Of a DNA stretch of 64,000 bases, positions 39,701 to 55,100 are shown one piece after another. Numbering within the stretch: the first letter of the stretch is position 1; each line of letters begins with the position of its first letter. The translations under genes and the position numbers were made by a program. The stretch is from positions 1 through 64,000 of the forward strand of contig JBAMDO010000148.1 of assembly GCA_037074765.1 (NCBI GenBank), in the 5' to 3' direction. The DNA is from Mansonella perstans (Eukaryota; Nematoda; Chromadorea; Rhabditida; Onchocercidae). The notes under the pieces are model-generated. The model was not told the DNA's origin, did no database searches, and saw only the letters and a list, made by a program, of their open reading frames with translations.

Positions 39701-42700
39701 CGTTGATCCTGAAGACTTAAGAAACCCAACATATTTAAAATTTTCATTTCTACGCACCATTGAGACATCTTCATCAGAAACTGGAAATTATTGGTACAAA
39801 AAATATAGTTCAAAACTACCTTATTTCTATATTCATTACGCGGTATTGATCTAATTAGTACTGAACTAACTTATGTACGATTCCTCAAGTGATATCTCTT
39901 ATGACATGGCATAGCCAATCAGTTCGATCATCAGTGGTTAGTTCCGAAAAAACCTGGATATTGCCTTATCTCCTTAGCATTCAGTATACATTTTTTTCAC
40001 GTTTTAGCCATTATTTAACTAATATTTTCCTATCGAATTTAACAAGTTGGATTTCAGCAGGAACACGTGCATTATTTGTTTCAGTGCACTATTTGCACTA
40101 CTTGCACGTGCACGATTTGCTCTCTTTCAGCAAAGTACTGCACCATTTATCTATTTTAAACATGGCAAATTATTCGATTACACTTTTTATCTGAAATAGG
40201 ACAGAATAAATGTTAAGCTATCCATGTTAAGCAACAAAGACAAACCTTCTGAAAGCATTGTGATACTGCTGTTTCAGTATAGCCAAATGTTGGACCTTCA
40301 AAAACAGCTGTAGCAAGGGCCAGAACTTGTTTTAAATAATCACTAAATTTATTCCACTCCATTATACCGCTACTATTGGATACTTGCGAAAATGCATCTA
40401 AAAAATTATTTATTTCCCAAAGAGATTGCTGAAGAGACAAAATAAGAAACTAAGAAATTGCATGAAAAAGCCAAAGTGCAGGTTAAAATCATTTTTTTTA
40501 AGCAAAAAATTTAAATCGTCTCAACAACTATCCGCAGTTCTATTTTGTAGTTCTAAAATTATGAAAAACTTGGTTTTAAAAAAGCAAAAATTTAAAATAA
40601 ACTCCAAACTTCATGTTTTGCTTCAAACATTCAAAAATCTGGATAAAAAGCTTTCAAAGTTTAATTCCATTTTGTTTTTCAAATTAATTCGTATTGTTGT
40701 TTTTCGTAAAATATTTATGCATGCAATTATATATTTACTATAAAAATATTAAAGTGTCCATAAAAGGATCCCAATCATTTCATACTTTTTCATTTTGCTT
40801 ATCGTTCTAAAGAAAATGATATAGTAACAAGGAAGTTTTTTTGCGAAAATTTCGACAAATAAAATATAAAACTTCTTGATGAATATACTAAATTGTGGTG
40901 AACTGTGAAATGATGACATTTGATAAATCAAATTCGAACCTTAACATCATTAAAGAAAAGTTCGAAAATTTTACTCACATCGAAATTTGTCCATTAATTT
41001 ACCGGCACATAATGTTGCAAGGGCTATTTTGATAGCAAAAACCGTTAAACGACCAGTTTGTTGCCTAAAATTCAAGATTTGTCATAAAAGAAAAAAGGAC
41101 TAACTAGGAATATTTTAACTTTATTAAAGTTTCAACAAGTTGTTTCGTTTTCTTTCTTCCAACACGCACCACCAATGCAGGGTGTTCTTAAATAATTGGC
41201 TTAAAAAAATTAAGGATACAATAATTTTTGCTAAACTCATAATAAGTATTTCATTTGTTATTATTACACTGTCATCATCATTAACAAATACAACCTGTCA
41301 TACGCACCGACGAGGAAGCTAAGCAAAAGTGAAATGGATTTATCCGTATCTATGTGTTGCGCACTCGGTAAACGTTTATTCAAATTATGGAAAATTGTTG
41401 CGAGCAATAGCTCCAATCTGGATATTTTCACCTGTAAGCTAAAGTAAGTAAGTAACGAAATAACGTAAATAACGCATAGTGATTCATTAAATCACAAAAA
41501 GCTAAAATGATGAACTGAAGGAAAGAATTATGTGCAAGATGTTCGTGTCGAAATATTTCTAGCCTTATTATGGAAATTTTGATTCAAATTTAGTTTGTTA
41601 CTGAAATCTCTAAAAATACTCCGAAATTTAACTAAAAAGCCCACGAAAGTAATTATTGTTTTTAAAGCAGTGAAATCAACTCATAGATCAAAACAATGCA
41701 AAGCTTTTTTTTGTCTCACTTTTGTCTGCTGAAAATATTTATATCAATTCTTCATTCTTGAAGAATTATTTACAAGAAAATTTAAACTTTACAGTACAGA
41801 ACATCGGAAAAGCAATCTGCAAACGGTGCTTGTTCTACTGCAATAAATAATATTTCACTAATTCCAAAAGCTTATAATTAATTAACAAAACTCAAAATTC
41901 GAGTGCCTGACAGCAGAAGAACACGAATAACTACATATTATGTATAACAATTATCTCAATCACTGCCATCTCTTTTCTTTAACTTCATGCACTTGGTTTC
42001 ATTTTCTTTGGTTGGTTTTCGTTAATTTTAGTGAATTTAAAAAATTTAAATCATGCAGAAAAACATTAAAAGCCCATCTGATCCAAAAAAATATCTGATT
42101 CTAAATAAATCATAATAAGAGAAACATGGAATAGTTAAAAATAATAACCTGTGAAGTAATTGGAAGTGCATTTAATCCATTCTCACGGAACGATTCAATC
42201 ATATTCCATATATCCACGAGATGTACTGCAAAATAGAAAAATTATTTTAAATAAGTTAAGAGATAAAAGAAAGTGAGAGTGAGAGTGAGAAAGAGATGAA
42301 AAAATAGCAAGTTTAAGATTTATAATAGATAATCATTTAGAAAGCTTACAAAGCATGTAAATTATATATTTAGTTTAAAAAAACAAATCTTAAGAATGCT
42401 GAATTTCACCGATGTATCAAATACTAATATCATACAACAATAAATAAGAGAGAATAAAAAGGTTTCCTATACATTGATTAAAATATCTTTTATTATCCTA
42501 ATTATATGTTTGCTATGATAACATGATAGATACGAATATTACTGGATTTTTCCATTCTATGGATTTTTAAATAAAAGTTCAAATTAAAACTTTTATAACG
42601 CCAAGCAAACAACTTATCATATTTCAAATTTATCTGAAAGAAAAGTATTCACACTAATTATACTTAATAACTCATTAAAAAAATTCTCAGTTTGTCCACA

Positions 42701-43640
42701 ATATTTCAGTTGCTGATATCATGAAATTTCAATTCCTTTTTTTCATTGTTCTGTTTGTCGGAAAATTTTGCTTGAAGTAGCAAGTATAAAACTAATTAAA
42801 TAATAGATTTATGACGAAATTCTATTGAATAATTACGATTTAAGATTTTAATTATCCTAACAGTAAATTAATTATCCTGTCTTTTTTTTAGTAAATTAAT
42901 CATCCTAACATTACTAACAAAACATATACCATTAGTCTTCTTTTGGATAAAGCGTAATTTGCATGCACATCTGTATGTTGCAAAACGGATTGAATCAAAA
43001 TCTTGCAATCCTGCAATCAAATAATGATCATCAACATATCAATCCCCAAATGCAATTATTTTAAACAATATTTAATAATTACTGTAACTCACCAAAATAT
43101 GACAATATTCGTCGAAATTAACTTCATATTATTCAGCTTATTTCAATCAAATGAAATAGTATTTGAAATTTGACTAAGGATAATTAATTAGTTTGATGTT
43201 TCTGTTTTATATAAAGTAATAAAATACAATCCAGAATCGTTCGCTGCAACTCTTCAAAATGACAATATTCGTCGAAATTAATTTCATATTCAGCTTATTT
43301 CAATCAGACGAAATATGAAATATTCGAAATTTGACTAAGAATTAATTAATTAGTTTTATTAATGCTCCTGTTTTATATAAAGTAACAATAGTACAATCCA
43401 GAATCGTTTATGTGCACTTTCTCCTTTGTGTTAATCTATTTTATCCCATAAATTATATTCCTTTTTCAATTTCTTTAGATGTATGTTGACACATAGCAAT
43501 ATTTTACGTTACAACACTTTAGAAATGAATGCAAAATCAGAACAAAAAAAAAAAATCAAATTACAATAAAACTAACGCATTTCATCAATTAACATTTGCA
43601 ATTCAACAATGATTGCATCGTTCGCTGTCGGTGCATCCAT
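36711..43640 (-). CDS. dyb-1: Dystrobrevin, complete, 12 exons Confidence 0.95.
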
Positions 43641-46600
43641 TTTTCAGTGTGATTGTTTGTTGTTGTACTTTTTTTCAGCTGTTCACATTTATTTCACCTT
43701 CTATTTTCATTGCTTTTATCATCCGGTCACCATCATCGTATCGTCGTCCATTTATAATAATATATGTATGTTACGTGATGATGTTCACGTGCACTTCACC
43801 ACCACACTGTTGGAACAAAATTTTTAACCATTTCTGTTCTTTTAAACATTGAATTTTTGAAATCAAAATCTGAAAGCAAGAGAAATTAGTAAAAAAGAAC
43901 AGACACTGCAAGATATAAATTTGACGAAATGAAGGAGGAAAAAAAAAATTAATGAACAAATTAAAACTGCATCCGGAAAACTATCCATTATTGTATGGAC
44001 AGAAATGATATTGTGAAAGAGACATAAGCAGGAAGCTTTACACTGTTAATAACAACATTACGGTTTTACGGAAATGGACAAAATATTTGCCCTATTTTAT
44101 CCTGAAAATTTCCAATTTATTTCTAACAACAGACTGAAAAAATATCATTGTTCATTTCAAAGTAAGTTTCCAGAAAAGGAAAATTTTCCTTTTCCTATTG
44201 TAAATTGTAAATTCTCTATAAAGTTGAAATTTATTGCAATAATTTCTTCTTTACTTCGTACAAAAGGAGCATAAAAGAGTATTTAAGGTGGAGAACTTCT
44301 CAAAAAGATAAATTACTTTCTCTGTTAAACTTAGTCGATAAAAAACTTTCCCTTTTTTCTTTTTTCCAGGATTTCCAAACTGACTAAAAAAATTTGAAAA
44401 TAATTCAGTTTAATTTTATTTCAGTTTTCAGTGAAACTTCTATCTTCACTTACTATTTGATAGATCGATTAACCAAAAAAAAGAAAATAATAATCCAGCA
44501 ATAATGTGCTCTCAATTTTGTTAAAAATTTATGAAATATTTTTGAGAATTTCTTATTCACTCTCTCGCTCTCTCAAACTTGAATCTTTTTAAATAGCTTA
44601 TTAAGTAGTTAAGTAGTTTATTAAGTAACTAAGTAGTTATCTGTTATACAAGGAAAATATAAATTAAAATGTGATCGTATCAACAAATTTGAGTATTCCC
44701 AGCGATAAATCTCTCCACAATAGGTGTAAAGGACCTTTTCTGAATAGCGAAGTGACCTTTCCTCGGGAAATATTTCTGTATAAACAAAATTGTGAACTTC
44801 TGAACTCATCGTGCAAATGAACAGAACGAGTTCGGAGTTCGCTTTGAACAGGTCAAGGAGGTCAAGGAAGTCAAGAACTTTTAGGAATCATGTAAATTGG
44901 TCTGGTACAGTGCATTTGAATAAATTAAGGATTAAGAATGGTTGAACCCTTTGTGAAATCATTTAGATAATAATGCTATTACAGAGATAAATACAAGTGA
45001 AGAAAAAAGCTAAGCTCATTCATTCAAATTTTCATGGAACAAAGAAAAATAAAATTCATAGAAAGATGTTTAGAGAGTGAAAAATATTTGCAAAGATTGT
45101 TAACAAATTCTTATGATGAAAAAGAAAAATACTAATTAAGAAAAAAGGCAGAAATACAGATGACACAGACAGAAAAAGAGAAAGGGAGAGAGAGAGAGAG
45201 AGAGAAGATAATGACGGACTTATTAGAATGCAAATTAAACCAAAGACTGTTTTAAAAAAATTAAGCTCGTTTGAATTTTCATGGAACAAAAAAAATTAAA
45301 ATCCATAGAAAAGATGTTTAATGTTTGAGAGAAAAACAATAATTAAGAAAAAAAGCCAAAAAAAATGGCTAAAAGAGAGAAAGAGGAGAAAGGGAGAGAG
45401 ACAGAGAGAGAGGGAGAGAGAGAAGATAATGAGAGACATGTTCGAATGGAAATTAAACCAAAGGCCCGGAAAGCCAAAGCCAATTTACTTAGGGAACGGG
45501 AGCGAGCACATAAGGAATGAAGGAAATCTCTATGCCTAGCCTGTAGCAGGTTTACATTCAATTTGCGAACAGATTGTCAAAGCTAGCAAAAAGTTTTTAT
45601 AATTTACTACTGGTAAGGCAGCGTTTGGAAGTTTTAATGTTCATTGTAATGACTTATTGTTCGAGCAAATTTATTCCAACAAAAAGAAAAGTATCGGAAG
45701 TACTTAGGTCGAGGAATGAAATTAATTGGAATTGATAAATACTTATGTTATTTCCTTTGTTAATGGCCAATATCATCAAATCAAAAAAATCCTTAAATTT
45801 ACTGCCAGGCCATTACTTAATTCACAATTACAACTGAGATTTAGTCAAATGGGAAATAATTTGTGTCGCACACAAATGTACAAATTCATCTTTTACTATT
45901 CAGATACTTTGTCTTGGTATCACATCCAGAAAATGAACCGAATGAGAGAGGAATTTTTTCCGGAGTAGTGAAGAGCAGTGCTCTTCCGATCTTCTGGTTT
46001 CAAATATCACTCAGGTACTTCCACTCAGTTAAATCTAGAAAGTAAAGCAAATTTGGATATGTACATCATAAATTGAAATTTGCAATAAAAAAAAACTCAT
46101 TTAAAGTCATTAAAGTGTTCGGAAATAACATGAAAAAAAGGAAAATAAAAAATAAACGAAAAAGGAAAAAAGAAATATATGCTCAACATGATGAAACATT
46201 ATTCTGTCTTTTATAAATTTTCTGAAAAGAAAAAGATCTTTTTTTGATTTCAGAAAACACTTTCTTTTCCGGAAAATTATTTACAGTAAAGGGATGTTAT
46301 CATGTCGCATATTTTTCCAAAGAAATAAGAGAAGGAAAAGTGCGTTTTTCATTTTTCGAACTTTTCTGGAATGGGAAGCTTTGATTGATTAGAGAATTTC
46401 AAGTATACGTAAGAAGTGTGAAAATTGGGGTAGTAATTTCATATTAGCACGTCGTGCTAATTTATAATTATAAGCGAAATAAAATTGATTCGCTTGAAAT
46501 AACCTGAAGATTACAAGAATTTTTTTCTTGTCTATATGCACTCTTTACCAGTCCATTTAAGTTCTTAGACTTGGACTAAGTTACCTTTGCGAATCATCAA

Positions 46601-49083
46601 GTTCACCAGATTGCTATATCAATTTATAATTTTTCATTCAAAGTTTAGCACATATTTTGGATAATACTAATTTTTAATGTCATTTAATTAATCATTATAA
46701 TTAACTATCATCTATTAAAGCTTTCAAACTCTTATTATTCTTTCATCATCTCTATCTCCATCTCATTCGTTATCTTAGCCTTTTCAATGATAATTAATAA
46801 TAATTAGAAGGGACACATTTTAAAAAATGAAAAATAGAAATAAAAAGAAAAGTAAATTTATAAGAAAAGAAGAGAAAAGCAAAACGATGTCTTGACTCAT
46901 TTTGTTTTGAAGCAATTATCAAAATTCTTTGCCAACTTTTTCATCCTTTTCACTTCATTACTTAAGCAACTAAGCTAAGAATGCAATTTTATTGGAAACA
47001 TAAATTTAAGAACAAAAAAATAGTTCCTAATTTCTTATAAAATGCTTAAGTAATCAGTAATGAATATACAAATTCAAATAAAGAATGCCTCATCGTTTAT
47101 TTCCTTCTTGCAATTTTCAAAATTCTCTAAGACACTGTTAAATTCTGCTATTTTTAAGTAAAATATGTGTATTTTTTTGGACTGCAATTTGTTCATTCAT
47201 TTCTTTCCTTTTTTCATCACGAAATCCGTATTTTTCGTATTTTTGTTATGTTATTACAAAGTTTTAGTTCTTATATGAATTGGTTTTGCGCTGAATTATC
47301 TTACAAAAAAAAAGTTGAAATTTTTATGAAAAATTCTTTTTTCAAGAAAAAGAGAGGGTGAAAAAAATGACAAAGAAAAAAATGCAAGATATAAATAAAG
47401 TCATCCATCAGTGGAAAATTTTATGACAAATAAAGAAAACAAAGTTTTTTTTGGAAAAAAAAATTTTAAATTTTCTAAAAACAAAATTATTCACTAAATA
47501 TTGTTGTAAGGTAAGAATTTCGCTTTCTTATTTACCATATAATTGCTAAATTACAGGTAACAAAAGTGCATTCATGCATAAATGCATGCATCTATTTACA
47601 GTTACTATAGCTATAAACTGTTTTTGATAAATTTTGCAAAAAAAAGTATTAATTTCATTCCAAAACTTTTAAGCAAAATACAATTAAATATATTTGCACA
47701 CAAAAGGTATTATTATACATTAAATGTGTAAATAATTTTTGGACAAAAAATTATTTACACATAAAAGTGAATGGTAATTCTAATGACAATTCCTTTCAAA
47801 ATGAGCACTTGTTAATTGTAGGAAGAGAAATATCACTGCATACTTGCTTGCATGCATTACATGCATTTCTTGCATGAATGGAAGCGAAAGAAAAGTTCCA
47901 AGATATTTTCGACCAATTATAAGAGAAAATGAAATGGACTGGAAACAATTGAAATTATGTTTAAAATTCATTTTTGTTTTTGAAAATGGAAAAGTAAGAA
48001 AGAGAAAAGAAGATTTTGATGTTTCGTTTAATGCTAAACAACAACAATGAAATGTTCATCTTTCCCATTTCCTTTTTTTTTTTTTAAGTTAACAAGTGGA
48101 CAAAATTTTAAAAAGCAAAAAAAAGCGACAAGACAATTTTTCATTCAATAATTAATTTAAGTCTAATTTTTTCTCACTTTTAATTAAATTTTTAATTAAG
48201 TGTAATTTCTTCGTAGAACATAACGAGGAAAAACCAACAAAATTTTGTACGACGATACAGTGTAAGGAAGGAAATGGGGTTCTACCGAAGACTGGATCGA
48301 AAACCGGCCATAACTTAATATGCCAAACTGCCGATTGTAATAAATTTTGTACGACAGTGTAGAGGAGGAAATCCGGTATACCGGAGACTGGATCGAAGAT
48401 CGGCCATAACTTAATATGGCAAACGGCCGATTGTAATATGGATCTATGAATGAGAATGGAAGCTGATGGAAAATTAACGATCTCAGTGACAGAATAAAAG
48501 TGAATGTGAATTTTATCAGTGAAGTAGTAGTTTAAATGCAAAAAAAATTAATGCATGTATGTAACGTGATACGTGCAAACGTAAATTACTGGTGTATGGT
48601 AGATAGCTGTGAAAGGAAAAAAAAGAAGGAAAAGCAAGCAGACAAGAAAGCAAGCAAATGTCAATTGAATATTCATTTGCAGGAAGAAAAGAGAAAGCAG
48701 TTATGAAAAAATAGTTCTGATCGATGGAAAGATGATAAGATAAAAAAAGAGGAGAGAAAAAAAAATTATAGAAATATTATTGTTTATCAATAATTCAGAA
48801 GAACGAAAAGCAAAAAAGTGAGGCGAATAGGAAGAAAGAAAACAAGGGAAGAAGTTAAAGATTATTCATACGTGATTACTATCAAATAATAAAACATTTC
48901 AAATGGCATTTATTTTGTTTGAGTTGTAATTAAAAATTATAATAGAAATTCTAATTTTAATTAAATGATATTATTTTGGGAACGAAAACTCAACTGGGAA
49001 ATAAATACTTTTTTTGATTTTATCTAATGAATAATAGAAATATGCATGTGTGTGTCTGTGTGTGTGTGTGTGTGTGTGTGTCT

Positions 49084-49175
<92 letters not shown>

Positions 49176-52100
49176 GTGTATGTATATGTATGTGTTTCGC
49201 ACATATGTATGCATGAAGGCCTGCGCGTAACTGTCTGTGTGTATGTAATAGCTATTAGTTGGATTTAAAACATTGATTTCACATTTGTAGCAATAGAAAA
49301 GGAGTAAATATTTATGGATTCCAAGAAGACAGGATAAAAAGTGAGGGGACGACAGGCGGGAGACGGGCAAAAAGTGGAAATAAATCGTCTAGCCTTAGCA
49401 ATGTTTTTTTTTTTTTTTTTCCTACCATATGGTTGATGAATTTTCATTTTGAAAAATGCCAATGAAGAAACAGAAATTTGCTGAACAGTATTACTGTTCA
49501 GTTAAGCTGAACAAAATCTAATTCAATTGGATCAATGATTCAAAGAATCATTCCAATGAATGATTACTGAAAAATTCGCGGAATTGATCTAATGAATGAA
49601 TAACTGATTAGCTTGAATAATTAACCAAATGATGCAAGCTAAATTTCCTAATTGGTTAATTAAAAATGACAAAATCAACTGATCAATTCATAAAAAGTTT
49701 CTCAATCAAATTACAATTTGCCAAATTAGATGGAATGATGATAATTAATTAGTCTAAATCAAAATGAATTGGATACAGCAAAAATTAAAAATACAACAAT
49801 ATAATTTGAATCATTTCATTTTTAACTGGACATAGGTTAACAATTTCTTTAAAATTTTTACTCTTTTTTGGCTTTAATCACCGAAAATAATAGAATGCCA
49901 AGGATGCAAGTTTCGATCGAAGTAAGAATTAGAAGAATTGCTGCACCTATTAGTTATTTGAAATCCCAAAATTTTCTCTTACATCCAAAAATGATGGATT
50001 TTCCCATCCCGACTTATATCAATAACATTAAATTTATTCCATCTATCCATAAATTGCTATCTGATCATTTGAAAATGAAATCTGGCTTTTCAACATTTCA
50101 AATTGTTTCATATCAGTTTCATAGAAGTAAAGAAAAAAAAGGTTACTGTGTAATTTTCCAAGAAATCATTTTTGAAAAAAATCCAAATTTTTGAAAAAAT
50201 ATTTAAAATGCTCAAAAGATTGAATTTTTTTTTCAAAAAAATTATTTGAAATAAAATATCATCCAAATATGTCATTGTCGATGAAATTTGAGAGTTACGA
50301 ATGTTTGCAAAAAAATCGAAATAAATAAATTGATTCCTGGAAGAGAGAAGGAAAACGAAGTAAATTTTGTTCGGGAAATTTTTTCAAATAAAAACTAAAT
50401 AAAAAACAGCTGGCACTTCTGGCACACTAAATTATATGAACGATAAACAAACTGAATTGACTACACTTTCAATTTAATATCACACATTTCTGGATGAATC
50501 ATAAAAACATACGTGTGATGGATTGTATCTCACGTGCAATAAGTACTGTAAAACACATTTAACATGTTTGCCACATCATTGTACGACGTTTAATAAGTGT
50601 TGGAAAATACACTTTACGCATGGCGGCGAATTATATCACACGTGTAATTATTATTGTAATTAAATTTTCAAATTGTACAAAATCCATTGCAATAGCATTA
50701 TGTTTGTTAAATTTTAAATGTTTTTACGTGATCATAGATTAACACATTTGTACGTGCCAATTTTTACTTAAAATTTCAATGAAATTCTCAACTTTTGCTA
50801 ATCTAAAATGCCACGCATTATTATGGTTTATGCGACGAAAATTTTTCAAAAAGAAAATATTAGTCATTTCTTCGTCAAATTTTATTGAAATAAATTCTTT
50901 TCCTTTCGCACTGACTAAAATTTCAAAAATTCCTCGGAAACATTTTCGTTAAACAATTTAAAAGGAAAAAAAGCACCAAATGCTACTGTCATTCATTGTT
51001 GCTTCTTTCAATTCTCTCTCCCTCCTTTGTTACTTTCTTTAAAAATAAAAAAAAGTTTTTATTTCTCATTTTCTAACATGTTTGTAAGAAAGAAAGAAAA
51101 AAGAATCCAAAGCATCGACGGAAAAGCTTTGATTAATTAATGTTTAAAATTAATTAAAATATGACAAAAGTATATGTGAAAAAGATTTGTCGTACAAATT
51201 CTGTTAAAACAAATATTGAAATATGAAAAGATGATATTGACAAAATCTGACAAAATTATTAATAGTAATTATTGGCAATAATTACATCTTCTCTTTCTTT
51301 ACTTTGTACTACCATTTCATAAAAAAATTTTCACAAACATCGATAAGAATGATAGCATAACAATTTTCGGTAATATCATATGAACGAAGCATTCACTTTG
51401 GAATTTTTTTCTGATCAAAAATTTTCACTGCAAAAATGATAACAAAATTATTATCATTAATTCAAATAGAATCTATCTCTTTTTTATGAAATCTTTCTCC
51501 GATCATCTGATTTCAGTATTATCATCAGTAACAAATAATAAATATTAATTGCATGTAATTGATTAGTAAAATTTTAATGTATCTAAGTTGAAACATTTTA
51601 CATATGCCAATCTTTTCAAATTAACTCTCTCTTCTTAGCTCTTTCTATTGTTTTCTCTTCCTCTTTCTCTTTCTCCCTTCCTCTCTTTTATTCATATCTT
51701 AATAAAAAGGGAGGGAGAAAAGATTAATTAATTAGAGACTCAAATCAACATGTTTATCGAACATGTCATAAATAAATTATTGTCATTCCTGACAGACTCC
51801 TTCTACTTAGTTTTCATTATTTTAGAAATATTTTTATCTTTACATAATAATAGTTGTATTGGATTTTAGCAACGAATGAATAGATACTATTGTAAATTGA
51901 ATTTAACTGAACTGAATTAAATTAAACATGAATTAAATATGAATTAAATTAAATATGAAAAAAATTAATATGAATTAAATTGATCTGAAAAACAGAAATA
52001 TAACATTTAATTAATTTACGGAAAAAAAAAGAATGATATGAAAAAGAAAAAAAGGAAGGCAAAAAAATAACGGTAAAAGGGAAAGTGTTCGATTTTTGTA

Positions 52101-55100
52101 AAATTTTAATAATTGGTTCAGTTTCAAAAAAAAAAAAAAACTCATTTCCATTTATTTTGAATTAATTAAATTTTTGCTTCCAAAAAATTAAACTTATTTC
52201 AGTGGCATGCATTTTCACATCTGTAATGATTGGCTCTTTCACTGAATATTATTTTTTTTATTTTTACCCTTAGTTATACGACGAACATGTGCTTTACGTT
52301 TTATATAATGGACATTCTGTATTTAAGTAATGGACATGACGGCTTTCATCGACATTTCAACTCTTCGCCTTTGAAAATTTAAACAGTAACAAATTGAAAT
52401 GGATAATTCGAAGTTAAATGCTCTTAAAGCATACTTTTAATTACGCCAAAGAATACGAATAAACATAATGCATACATACATACGTACACATATATACATA
52501 CATATATAAAAAAACACACACAAATACATATGTATACACATATACACATAAAGACACACTGATTGCACACTATACAACTTTATTTTCAGTGGAACTTTCA
52601 GCATAATAAAACTGTAGGAATCGGCAAAGAGATTGACATTGATTTTAAAGTTGGTGTCAGTAGTCATGGCGCAAATTTTTAGTTTAAATTGTTTCAAGTT
52701 AAAATACTTGGGAGAGAAATGATTTATTCCAGTAAAATATAAAGTCAGTTGATAAACTAAAGTAATAAATCATTTGTACAACAGTCCATCACACCTGTCG
52801 ATACTTTGAAAGGACCTCTCGCTTATAAATAAGTCAATTTATGTCAAAGTATTATAAAATCTTTGGTCTTATAACTATGCGATTACTGCAGTCTATTGCC
52901 ACAGAAGCTTTAATTAACAATTTCTTCGAAAGGCTGAAACGATCATCATTCACCTAATGTTCAAAGAGAGAGTCATTGTCATTGTCACTATGACTGGAAT
53001 GTTGCAAGCCAAACTCACTATAATGAGAGCTGCATCTATCCAGGATGGATGTCATCATTTTTAGAGCGCGACTCGATTTTTCATGTTCTCGATTAACCTT
53101 TTTTATTTACCTTTCTTTTTCATCTTTTTTTTTGTCATCATTATTCTGTATTAAATTGTGTCGTTGTATTTGCGCAATAAACATATTATAAAAACAAAGG
53201 CGAAATAAGCATCCCAAACAGATGTCCTCCCCTCGAAAATGAGTGAACTACAAAAGGTTCGTACTCTCACATACAACTCAATAAAAGGACACAGTACTTC
53301 ATCACAAAAGGAAATTCACTACAGCGGGGTAAATGCGGAAGGGGACAGTGACTGATCTTAGGAATCCATTGAGCATAATTCGACAAGCAAAATTCAATTT
53401 AATAAATTCAGTAGTAAATTGATGAATGAAGGACCTAACTCCTATACATCAGGGATGGTAAATGGAACATTACAGTCATTATGCTCATAACACGTCACCT
53501 GATTGTATAATGACCTTCGTTGAACTATTTGGCATACAAGAAGACCCATACATACCTTTACAGAAACATATTATATATATATATATATATGTAATACATA
53601 TCAATGCAAACATATATAATCGGAACGATTAGTAATAAATATATCATCAAGATATCACATAGGTCAATAAATTATTGCAATTTGAACATTACAAAAGTTA
53701 GTAACTTATTTAAATTGAATATCGAGAAGGTCAATATTACACCTCTTTAGTGCCTATAATGGCTGATTGCTTAAGTAATAATTGTCTTAAGTAATAATAA
53801 TTGCATGAATTTAAAGAAAAGCGGAAATTTAAAAATGAATGAGAAACAGAAATGTAAGCATGAATAAATCAATCACATAGAGATATTAATTTTAAAAAGA
53901 AGGAAAAAAACTGATCCATCCATGTTATCGTACTTTATATTTAATCCTTTTTTATCAAACTTTTGAAATTTTCAGAAAATGAAATTTTCCCTTGATTTTA
54001 ACAAAATTTCAATAAAACACGGTGCAATTGAAAATTTTCGCAAAATACTATGTAATAAAAACAAAAAAGACTAATTTAATTGTGTTAATTACATCCTTCT
54101 TTAGGTAAATGAGGTCGGCGGTTGTCTCTTTCATCTTTTCTTATCAGGCAAAAATAAGAAGAAAATAAAATAGTAATAATCAAGCGTCTAATTTAATTTG
54201 ACATTAATATTTAAATAAATACCACTTAATAGTACTTAATATTTAATTCAATTCAACATCATTTTGTAATATTTTTTTTGGATGTAAGATAATTTATTTA
54301 ATATTACTTGGCTTTTATAATTATATTTGATAATATAAGCGAAGTAATCATAATAATTAAAATCGGAATTAATTTGATATATTAATTGATAACGTTTATT
54401 GATTGCAATAATTAAATGAAAAATTAATTGAAAGAAAAAGGTAAATATTGAAATTTACTGAAAAATAAAGATGGCAGTGATTAAAATATCCATCAATACT
54501 GGAGAAAGAAAATGGACGGAAAGTGAGAGTCAGTAATGCCGGCATTTAAAGAAGCGTGGGAGGATGGTAATTATTGTTTACTGAATGCGGAGATAAAACG
54601 GCGGTATTGGCATAGAAGAAGGAAAAGGAAGAGGAGGAAGAGTGGACGAAAGGGAATTAATTGAAATTTAAAATTAACAAAAAATTTTGTTGGCAGAAAA
54701 ATATTTAAAAAAAAAAAAATCTGAAATATTTGTTGTAAATTTCGAGAAATATCTAAAGCAAACTGATGCAATTGAAATGATGCTTATTTGATTTAATTTG
54801 ATCTTCCTCATCCTCTTTCTTCTCTCATCTTATTGTTTAACTTTCAATTCCTCTTTCTCATCCACTTCCATAATCTTTGCTTTCTCCACCCATTTGACAA
54901 AATATATCGTTTTGCATTTTTTTTTTTGGAATTTAAAAAAGAAAAGGTTTTGTTAAAAATATTATCTATATATTAAATGAAGGGAGAGAGAGAGAGAGAA
55001 AGAAATTGAAAATATCAAAATTTTTTTTTGTTTAAGCAAGCATTGAGAATAAGTATTAATAATTGCCGACAATGAGTATTAATAACTGTTGATAACGAGT